From Pseudomonadota bacterium (lineage in GTDB: Bacteria > Pseudomonadota > Gammaproteobacteria > Pseudomonadales > UBA5518): a stretch of 6,442 nucleotides of DNA. A program made the translations under genes and the position numbers. The stretch is taken from positions 1-6,442 of the forward strand of contig CAUJIL010000003.1 in NCBI GenBank assembly GCA_963204845.1, given 5' to 3'. The notes beneath the pieces were generated by a model. It worked only from the letters and a program-made list of their open reading frames with translations. It did no database searches and was not told the DNA's origin. Position 1 is the stretch's first letter, and each line of letters begins with the position of its first letter. Below are positions 1 to 5,404 of the stretch, in pieces.

Positions 1-767
1 AGCAGGTTGGGCAGGGCATTGCCGGTGGCGCGTGCATCGCCCGCCGCGGGGAGCAGCGCGAGATTCTCGACGTGATCCTCGAGCGTGCGGCCGACGCGCG
101 ATTGCACCGAATCCCGGCCGCCGTCGGCGTGCTCGACGACGCGGTCACCGCCGTGGTCGACGATGTAGGTGTCGTCGCCGCCACCACCGTCCATGGTGTC
201 GGAGCCGGCGCGCCCGTCGAGCAGGTTCGCTGCAGGGTTGCCCGTGAGTGTGTTGGCCAGCTCGTTGCCGGAGCCGTCGATCGCCAGCGTGCCGGAGAGC
301 ACCAGCCGCTCGACGTGCGCCGCCAGCACGTGAGCGATGCTGGCGAGCACCGTGTCGTCACCTTCGTCCGCGTTCTCGACGACGCGATCGCCGGCCTGCG
401 CCACGAGATACATGTCGTCACCGCCACCGCCGAGCATCGTGTCGGCGCCGCCGCGGCCATCGAGCCGGTTGGCGGCGGAATTGCCTGCGAGGCGGTTTGC
501 CGCGGCGTTGCCGGTGGCGTCGATGGGCTCGCTGGCGCCAAGTTCCAGGTTCTCGACATCGGGCAGCTCGGCGAGCGACCAGCTGATCGGTGAACGCACC
601 GTGTCGTTGCCGTTGCCGGGGCGCTCGGAGACCAGATCCTGCAGCGAATCCACGATGTAGATATCGTTGCCCGTGCCACCGTCGAGTGTGTCGGCGCCGC
701 CGGCGCCGTCGAGTACCTGCGTGCCGTCGGCGCCGCGCAGCACGTCGTCACGCGCGCTGCCTGTCAG
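1..767 (-). repeat. RTX block 2 built from supra-repeats of about 80 residues (residues 703 onward)
   Basis: After the seven-repeat array the protein returns to RTX sequence. A larger unit recurs, starting at residues 721, 804 and 885 (bases 713, 464 and 221). Each begins LDGxxGxDTM/L, passes through GGxGxDxYxV and GDxVVE, and continues to a VExLxL strand and a GNxxANxL motif. The first two units are 83 and 81 residues; the third is cut by the window edge at base 1. This unit is typical of long RTX proteins whose nonapeptides alternate with GN..AN.L beta-helix turns. More copies probably lie to the left. Confidence 0.88.
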
Positions 768-2873
768 CACCGGGTCACCGATCGCGTTGCCGTCGGCATC
801 GTGGCGCTGCCCGACGATCTCGCCGGTGTCGGCGACGGCCAGCATCCAGCCGCCGTCGACGAGTCCCGCGAGCTGGGGCGCGGGGGGCGACGGCAGCGGC
901 CACGGCGGGGCATCGGTCGCGAACACGACCGCCTCGCCACTGCGATTGCCGGCGGCGTCGAATGCCTGCATCAGCGCCGCGGCCTGCTCGTCCGCACTGC
1001 CTCGCCACCCGACCACGAAGCCTCCGTTGGCGAGAGCGGCGACCGAAGCGCCGGAGTCGGCGATGTCCTCCGACGTATCGACGGCGATCGGCGTTCCGAT
1101 CGCGTTTCCATCCGCGTCGAACAACTGCACATTGACGCCCCAGCCCTGGCGCAAAGGATCGAACCCGGACTGCCAGACGACGACGAAACCGCCGCCGCTC
1201 AGCGCGGCGATGCTGGAATCGTGGTGAATGAGGTCGATGTACTGCGAGCTCACGCTGCGCACCGCGCCGGCGGTGCCGTCGGCGTTGTAGACGCGGGCGC
1301 GGATCGCGCTTCCCGCGGAGTCGTCGAACCAGGCGATCGCGAATCCCCCGTCGGCGAGTGCTGCCACCGAGTGCGTTCCCGGTGCCTGATTGCCCTGCGT
1401 GGTATCGCTGACACGAAACTCGACGCCACCGTTTCCCGCGGCGTCGAAACGTCTGGCATAGACGCCGGCGACGCTGCCGTCCTGGCCGTCGGATTCCCAG
1501 CTCACCACGAATCCGCCATCGGCCAGCGTTGCCACCGACGGGATCCACTGCATTGCGGTCCGGTAGTCGTTGACGCGGAACTCGCTGCCGAGCGCCTGCC
1601 CGGTGGCGTCGAAGCGCCGTGCGTGGACGTCCCAATCGCTCTCGCCGGCAGCGACCGTCCATACCACGACGAAACTGCCGTCGCCGAACACCGCCACGGC
1701 GGGCACTTGTGGCGCGGCGGTTCCATCGACGCTCACGCCGAGGCTGAACTCCGATGCGTGGCCGTTCTCGTCGAAGCTGCGGGCGTATATGCGCGTCGCG
1801 AACGCTTCGTCCTGCGTGCCCCACGCCAGCACGTAGCCTCCGTCCGGGCGGGCAGCGATGCGGCTGTCATAGGCATCGGTCGCCAGCGTGAGTGGTCCGG
1901 ATTCGCCGAGCGTGTACTCACGGTCGGTGAAGCGCAGGATCTCGATCCCGCTCAGCGTATCGGTTCCCGTGTCGCCGTCGACGACGTTGCGGTCGCGCAG
2001 CCAGCGGCTGCCGCCGGCAGTGCCCAGCATGAAGGCCGCCGCGTTGCCGGCGAATATCGCGGTGTCGGTGCCGGTGCCACCTTCCAGCGTGTCGTCTCCG
2101 CCGCGCCCGGTGAGCACATCGTTGCCGGCATTGCCGTGGAGGCGGTTCGCGGCGGCGGTGCCGGACAGGCGATCGTCCCAGGCGCTTCCCTGAGCGTGTT
2201 CGACAGCGCGTATGAGATCGCTGCCGCTGCCGCCGGTGGTCTGAGCGACCGTCAGCGCGAGATCGAGCGTGATCGCTGCCGCAGCGTCCGCGTAAACAGC
2301 CAGGTCGCTCCCGTCGCCGCCGTCGAGGGTGTCGTTCCCCGCACCTCCCTGCAAGGTGTCGTCTCCGGCGCCGGAGGCCAGCGAATCGTTGCCCGCATAG
2401 GCCAGCAGGTAATCGTCACCGCTGCCGGACACGATGTGGTCGTTACCGCCCAGCATGTCGGCGTCGGTGCCTTCGAATTCGAGCGGAATCGCGATATCGG
2501 TGATTTGCAGCAACGGCACGCGGGCGTCACCGTCGATCAGATCCACGATCACGGCAGTCGAGATCCCGGTCGGTTCGCCTTCGTCAGTGAGACTGAAGTC
2601 GCCCTCGATCCGCTGAATCACCCCGAGCGCCTCGACTTCCAGCGCGTTTGCGCGCTGCTGTGCGAGGTCTCCGGTGATCGTCGTCGTGATCGCCGCGCCC
2701 GTGGCATCGTACTGGCGTACGCGGTACAGCGTGGCGGTGTCCGCCAGCACTTCCTCGCGTACCGGTAAGAAACCGAGAATGAAGGCTTCAGAGGTCTGGA
2801 AGGGGGCGATGTGATAGCCCTCGTCCTCGAAGCGCATGTCAGCAGCGAAATTACCGATCGTCACGGTGGCCAT
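1..2873 (-). CDS. Large RTX (haemolysin-type calcium-binding) repeat protein, C-terminus beyond window
   Basis: An uninterrupted minus-strand frame runs from an ATG at 2873-2871 to the window edge: 957 full codons and no stop. An in-frame TAG at 2900-2898, with no other start codon between, fixes this start. A G-rich Shine-Dalgarno lies 9 bases upstream. Layout by residue: 1-130 unrecognised domain; about 135-274 RTX block with nonapeptides such as GGAGNDTLDGGDGSD; 327-700 seven degenerate repeats of about 53 residues (DGGFVVxW ... RFDAxG); 703-958 second RTX block (GGADTLDGGTGND, then supra-repeats of about 80 residues). In this family the Asp/Gly nonapeptides bind calcium and fold into beta-rolls after export. 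No N-terminal signal peptide or membrane segment is seen, which fits type I secretion through a C-terminal signal not visible here. It lies 267 bases downstream of the cyclase gene on the same strand. Its role (adhesin, surface-layer protein or secreted enzyme) cannot be decided because no catalytic domain is visible. Confidence 0.93.
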   Translation of the reverse strand, partial: MATVTIGNFAADMRFEDEGYHIAPFQTSEAFILGFLPVREEVLADTATLYRVRQYDATGAAITTTITGDLAQQRANALEVEALGVIQRIEGDFSLTDEGEPTGISTAVIVDLIDGDARVPLLQITDIAIPLEFEGTDADMLGGNDHIVSGSGDDYLLAYAGNDSLASGAGDDTLQGGAGNDTLDGGDGSDLAVYADAAAAITLDLALTVAQTTGGSGSDLIRAVEHAQGSAWDDRLSGTAAANRLHGNAGNDVLTGRGGDDTLEGGTGTDTAIFAGNAAAFMLGTAGGSRWLRDRNVVDGDTGTDTLSGIEILRFTDREYTLGESGPLTLATDAYDSRIAARPDGGYVLAWGTQDEAFATRIYARSFDENGHASEFSLGVSVDGTAAPQVPAVAVFGDGSFVVVWTVAAGESDWDVHARRFDATGQALGSEFRVNDYRTAMQWIPSVATLADGGFVVSWESDGQDGSVAGVYARRFDAAGNGGVEFRVSDTTQGNQAPGTHSVAALADGGFAIAWFDDSAGSAIRARVYNADGTAGAVRSVSSQYIDLIHHDSSIAALSGGGFVVVWQSGFDPLRQGWGVNVQLFDADGNAIGTPIAVDTSEDIADSGASVAALANGGFVVGWRGSADEQAAALMQAFDAAGNRSGEAVVFATDAPPWPLPSPPAPQLAGLVDGGWMLAVADTGEIVGQRHDADGNAIGDPVLTGSARDDVLRGADGTQVLDGAGGADTLDGGTGNDIYIVDSLQDLVSERPGNGNDTVRSPISWSLAELPDVENLELGASEPIDATGNAAANRLAGNSAANRLDGRGGADTMLGGGGDDMYLVAQAGDRVVENADEGDDTVLASIAHVLAAHVERLVLSGTLAIDGSGNELANTLTGNPAANLLDGRAGSDTMDGGGGDDTYIVDHGGDRVVEHADGGRDSVQSRVGRTLEDHVENLALLPAAGDARATGNALPNL
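774..1895 (-). repeat. Seven tandem repeats of about 53 residues, propeller-like (residues 327-700)
   Basis: Seven consecutive units can be aligned by eye at residues 327-374, 375-430, 431-484, 485-537, 538-594, 595-647 and 648-700 of the RTX protein. Each has the core (S/A)VAxLxDGGFVVxW, then a variable stretch, then V(Y/H)ARRFDAxGxxxG, and most continue into a strand such as EFRVN. Unit 7 is the most degenerate (LAGLVDGGWMLAV ... GQRHDADGNAIGD). The alternation of short hydrophobic strands with DGG and DAxG turns looks like blades of a beta-propeller, and seven is a usual blade number. The repeat is seen directly; the fold is inference. Similar DGGFVVxW repeats occur in other RTX proteins. 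Confidence 0.85.
2052..2471 (-). repeat. RTX calcium-binding nonapeptide block 1 (residues about 135-274)
   Basis: This coding repeat has two runs of glycine/aspartate nonapeptides. The first, about residues 135-194, includes SGSGDDYLLAYAGNDSL and GGAGNDTLDGGDGSD. The second, about 246-274, includes GNAGNDVLTGRGGDDTLEGG. Between them is a linker of about 50 residues (ITLDLALT ... GSDLIRAVEHAQGS) of a kind often seen between RTX runs. Calcium binding is inferred from the family consensus GGxGxDxUx. The first repeats are imperfect (LGGNDHIVSG), so the number of working sites is uncertain. Confidence 0.9.
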
Positions 2874-2882
2874 GGCGGATCG

Positions 2883-2891
2883 CCCCCCCCT
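2883..2891 (-). promoter_or_regulatory. Ribosome-binding region made of an A plus eight-G run
   Basis: On the minus strand, AGGGGGGGG ends 9 bases before the ATG at 2873. It supplies the AGG/GGG part of a Shine-Dalgarno sequence and supports this start codon. The homopolymer is unusual because its length sets both the anti-SD pairing register and the spacing. Confidence 0.6.
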
Positions 2892-3056
2892 GCGGCACTA
2901 CTCTCTTGGAAAGGCTACTGCGGTCGTGACCGGCTACCCATAGTCCAGATCAAGGTTCCGACGATTGGGCTGGCGATCGGTCCACGAGCAGCCCTCGCCA
3001 TATACGAATTGCGGTGGAGCGAGCGTGCCGGCAATGGTGGCGTCGGATAGGTGCAG

Positions 3057-3075
3057 GTTCGGCCTGTGGCCGAAC
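3057..3075. repeat. Perfect 8-bp inverted repeat, three-base loop
   Basis: GTTCGGCC-TGT-GGCCGAAC is an exact palindrome that could form a very stable hairpin in RNA from either strand. It is not followed by a run of T on either strand, so it is a poor intrinsic terminator by itself. It lies 8 bases from the REP element and may belong to the same cluster, or it may be an mRNA 3' stabilising structure for the cyclase transcript. Confidence 0.6.
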
Positions 3076-3082
3076 AATTCAT

Positions 3083-3105
3083 GTCCGGGCACAGCCCGGA
3101 CCTAC
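3083..3105 (-). repeat. REP-like element with GTAG head and 7-bp hairpin
   Basis: Read on the minus strand, the element is GTAG followed directly by GTCCGGG-CTGTG-CCCGGAC. A GTAG (GTRG) tetranucleotide before a GC-rich palindrome is the defining layout of bacterial REP sequences mobilised by REP-associated tyrosine transposases (RAYT). No RAYT gene lies in the window. REP elements typically sit between genes in many genomic copies; the copy number here cannot be judged from one window. Confidence 0.7.
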
Positions 3106-3113
3106 GCGAACAG

Positions 3114-3132
3114 GTCCGGGCACAACCCGGAC
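3114..3132 (-). repeat. Second copy of the REP palindrome, lacking the GTAG head
   Basis: GTCCGGG-TTGTG-CCCGGAC (minus strand) repeats the neighbouring palindrome with one loop change, 31 bases away and in the same orientation. Both are preceded by GTTCGC, but here the GTAG is absent, as if four bases were deleted. It starts 8 bases after the cyclase stop codon, so it would form a hairpin at the 3' end of the signalling operon transcript. Confidence 0.65.
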
Positions 3133-3140
3133 GCGAACGG

Positions 3141-4979
3141 TCAGGGACGGGGCGCCGCGTGGAGCTGCACGCGGTCGCGGCCGGCGGCCTTGGCGGCGTA
3201 GCAGGCGGCATCGGCGGTGTTCATGAGCAACGCGGCATCCGCGCTCGCGGCGTCGATCGGCGCGACGCCGATACTGGCGCCGATCGTGAACTCGTGTCCT
3301 TGCCACGCGAAGCGGAAATCACGCACGGCGTCGCACAGCTCCTGCGCTATCTCCAGCGCCTTGTTGCTGCGGCAGTGCTCGAGCAGCACGCCGAACTCGT
3401 CGCCGCCCAGGCGCGCGAGGGTGTCGCGCTGGCGCAGCCGCTGGTGCAGCAGCAGGCTGACCTCGCGCAGCAGTTGGTCGCCGGCGGCGTGGCCGCAGGT
3501 GTCGTTGACCACCTTGAAGCGATCCAGGTCGAGAAAGCACAGCGCGTGCACGCTGCCCGTGGAGCGTGCACCCTCGATTGCGTTCGCCAGCCGGATCTCG
3601 AATTCGCGGCGGTTCACCAGGCCGGTCAGCGCATCGTGCGAGGCTTGCCATGCGAGCCGGGTGGTACGCGCGTGCGCCTCGGTGACGTCGCGGAACACCA
3701 TCACGGCGCCGAGCACCTCGTCGCCGATGCGCAGCGGCTGCGAGGAGTACTCGGCGGTCAGTGCGCTGCCGTCGGCGCGCCACAGCGTCTCCACCAGTCC
3801 GCGCCGTGCGATGCCGGTGCGGAACGCGTCGTAGATCGGGCATTGCTCGGCGGGGTAGGGCGAACCGTCGCTGCGGCTGTGGTGGATCCGCGGGTGCGTG
3901 GGCTGACCGAGCATCTCCTCGCGCCGGTAGCCGAGCATCTCCAGCGCAGCGTCGTTCACGAAGGTGCAGCGGCCTTCGGTATCCAGCCCGTAGATGCCTT
4001 CACCGGCCGATTCGAGCAGCAGGCGGAAACGCTCCTCGCTGGCGCGCAGCGCGTTCTCCGCGAGCCGGCGCTCCTCGATCCCGGCCAGCAGGCGCGCGTT
4101 CGCCTGCTCCAGCAGCCGGGTCTGCTCGGCGAGTTGCGCGGTGCGCACCTCGACCATGCGCTCGAGGCGCTGGCGCAGCTCCTCTTCGGTGCGTCGGTCC
4201 TCGGTCACATCGATGCGCACGCCCTGCAGGAACAACGGTTCGCCGTTGGCGTCGCGAACCAGGCGCGCCTCGTCGAGCAGCCAGCGCGGTGTGCCGTCGG
4301 CGGCCAGCACGCGGTACTCACGGCGCAGCGGCTCGCCGGATGCGCAGCTCTCGAGGTACGCGGCGCGCAGATCGTCGCGGTCCTGCGGATGCACGCGCGC
4401 GAGCACGCCATCGGGGTCGGGGAGCAGATCCCGCGGGTCGAATCCCAGCGAATTCACCTGCGGGCTCACATACAGCAGACGCGCGGAACCGTCGGGTGCG
4501 GCCATGTACGTGATGGCGGGAATCTGCTCGACCAGGGTGCGGAACTTGGCCTCGGCGGCGCGCTTCTCCGCGTCGAGGCGCTGCTCGCGCAGCACGCGCT
4601 CGATCACCGCCGGCAGCAGTTGCAGGTGGCTGCGCTCGTTGTCCTTGACCAGGTAGTCGCGCGCGCCGTGGCGCATCGCCTGCACCGCCATCGCGACGTT
4701 GTCGGCGCCGGTCAGCATCAGCACCGGGATGCCGGGATCACCGTCGCCGGCCCGCAGTTCGGCCAGGAACTCGAGTCCGCTGAGATCCGGCAGATGGTAG
4801 TCGAGCAGCACCAGGTCCGGCTGTTGCTCGCGCGCGAGCGTGATGCCCTCGCGGGCGGTGGCGGCTTCGCTCAGCTCGAAGTCGTACTCCGCGTGTCCGG
4901 CCAACGCGCGCCGGCAGGCCAGGCGATCGACCAGGTCGTCGTCGACCAGCAGCACGCGCACGCGGGTGCGTTGCGTCAT
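3141..4979 (-). CDS. Response-regulator diguanylate cyclase, REC-PAS-PAS-GGDEF
   Basis: This 612-residue cytoplasmic protein probably makes cyclic-di-GMP from two GTP. The receiver (about 5-125) has acidic D13-D15, phospho-acceptor D60 in LLDYHLPD, T90 and K112. PAS1 (about 145-262) ends in the usual DVTEDRR. A probable coiled coil (265-315) leads to PAS2 (about 316-435), which has an HHSRSDGSPYPAEQCPIY loop and ends FRDVTEA. The GGDEF domain (about 440-608) starts SHDALTGLVNR and has FLDLDRFK, an intact GGDEF at 525-529 and an RxxD inhibitory site at R516-D519. There is no EAL or HD-GYP domain and no membrane segment. The ATG at 4979 is chosen because GGAG (4991-4988) precedes it by 8 bases and the receiver starts at once; the open frame continues upstream only through the neighbouring regulator gene. 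Five bases separate it from that gene's stop, so it is operonic, and the upstream kinase is its likely phosphodonor (inferred). Confidence 0.95.
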   Translation of the reverse strand: MTQRTRVRVLLVDDDLVDRLACRRALAGHAEYDFELSEAATAREGITLAREQQPDLVLLDYHLPDLSGLEFLAELRAGDGDPGIPVLMLTGADNVAMAVQAMRHGARDYLVKDNERSHLQLLPAVIERVLREQRLDAEKRAAEAKFRTLVEQIPAITYMAAPDGSARLLYVSPQVNSLGFDPRDLLPDPDGVLARVHPQDRDDLRAAYLESCASGEPLRREYRVLAADGTPRWLLDEARLVRDANGEPLFLQGVRIDVTEDRRTEEELRQRLERMVEVRTAQLAEQTRLLEQANARLLAGIEERRLAENALRASEERFRLLLESAGEGIYGLDTEGRCTFVNDAALEMLGYRREEMLGQPTHPRIHHSRSDGSPYPAEQCPIYDAFRTGIARRGLVETLWRADGSALTAEYSSQPLRIGDEVLGAVMVFRDVTEAHARTTRLAWQASHDALTGLVNRREFEIRLANAIEGARSTGSVHALCFLDLDRFKVVNDTCGHAAGDQLLREVSLLLHQRLRQRDTLARLGGDEFGVLLEHCRSNKALEIAQELCDAVRDFRFAWQGHEFTIGASIGVAPIDAASADAALLMNTADAACYAAKAAGRDRVQLHAAPRP

Positions 4980-4984
4980 TGAAT

Positions 4985-5404
4985 TCACTCCGGCATTTCG
5001 CTGATGGTCCAGTACGCATCGACGGTGCGCATGGTGTCGACGAAGCGCTGGTAGTCGACCGGCTTGCGGATATAGCCCGCGACCCCCAGATCGAAACTCT
5101 GCACCTTGTCGCGTTGCTCCTCTGACGTGGTCAGCACGATCACCGGGATGCGGCGGAAGCGGTGGCCCTCTGCCTTGACGACGCGCAGGAACTCGATGCC
5201 GCCCATCACCGGCATGTTGAGGTCGAGCAGGATCAGGCAGGGCCGCTCGTGGCGCGGATCGTCGAGCCAGGCGAGCGCCGCCTCGCCGTTCTCGACGTGC
5301 TCGATCGGGTTGGTGATGTGAAGCGCCCTCAGCGCGCGACGCACGGTCATGGTGTCGATCTGGTCGTCCTCGACCAGCAGGATGGGCTTGGCGTCGGACT
5401 TCAT
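4985..5404 (-). CDS. Stand-alone Rcp1-like response regulator
   Basis: This 139-residue protein is a single receiver domain with no output domain. The acidic pocket is E12-D13-D14, the phospho-acceptor is D61 in LLDLNMPVMGG, the conserved Thr is in VLTTSEEQ (91-93), and the Lys is K114 in IRKP. The LTTSEE segment and the ending DAYWTISEMP resemble Rcp1, the partner of cyanobacterial phytochrome Cph1, and the many small regulators beside PAS kinases. The ATG at 5404 overlaps the kinase stop as ATGA, and GGAG lies 10 bases upstream, so translation is probably coupled. A longer reading upstream would only run through kinase sequence. It may shuttle phosphate or compete with the receiver of the next gene for the kinase; its output partner is unknown. 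Confidence 0.95.
   Translation of the reverse strand: MKSDAKPILLVEDDQIDTMTVRRALRALHITNPIEHVENGEAALAWLDDPRHERPCLILLDLNMPVMGGIEFLRVVKAEGHRFRRIPVIVLTTSEEQRDKVQSFDLGVAGYIRKPVDYQRFVDTMRTVDAYWTISEMPE

Larger units (their letters stand above)
2874..3140. other. Intergenic region between the cyclase and RTX genes
   Basis: These 267 bases carry the palindromes listed separately at 3057-3132 and the G-rich ribosome-binding site. The remaining part, about 2900-3056, is less GC-rich than its surroundings, with an AT-richer patch near 3000-3010 (tatacgaatt) where a promoter might lie. No pair of -35 and -10 hexamers with correct spacing was found, nor a sigma-54 GG-N10-GC pair. Short open frames crossing it on either strand have no recognisable product and are not called as genes. 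Confidence 0.7.

Noticed and set aside
775..1824. Minus-strand open frame of 349 codons in another frame inside the RTX gene
   Set aside because: It is an Arg-rich out-of-frame translation of the seven-repeat region with no motifs.
801..2768. Long plus-strand open frame of 655 codons opposite the RTX gene
   Set aside because: The minus-strand frame here gives a coherent RTX protein with correct repeats from start to edge. The plus-strand translation has no recognisable domain and is the usual antisense shadow of a GC-rich gene.
2900..3056. Sigma-70 or sigma-54 promoter of the RTX gene
   Set aside because: TATATG near 3000 and TATGGG near 2940 resemble -10 boxes but lack a -35 box at 16-18 bases. 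The TGGCGAGGGCTGC stretch has the wrong GG-to-GC spacing for sigma-54.
3057..3132. Intrinsic terminator for the signalling operon
   Set aside because: Three strong hairpins exist, but none is followed by a T run on the minus strand, so a rho-independent terminator is not called.
3083..3132. CRISPR array
   Set aside because: There are only two palindromic copies with a 12-base interval and no spacer-like unique sequence. The GTAG head fits a REP element better.
2915..3211. Short open frames on both strands across the intergenic region
   Set aside because: They overlap the palindromes or the end of the cyclase gene, give Arg- and Pro-rich translations without domains, and have no convincing ribosome-binding site.
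3051..4982. Plus-strand open frame of 643 codons covering the whole cyclase gene in antisense
   Set aside because: The translation is rich in Ala, Val, Gln and His with no known domain. The opposite strand encodes REC, PAS and GGDEF domains with intact motifs.
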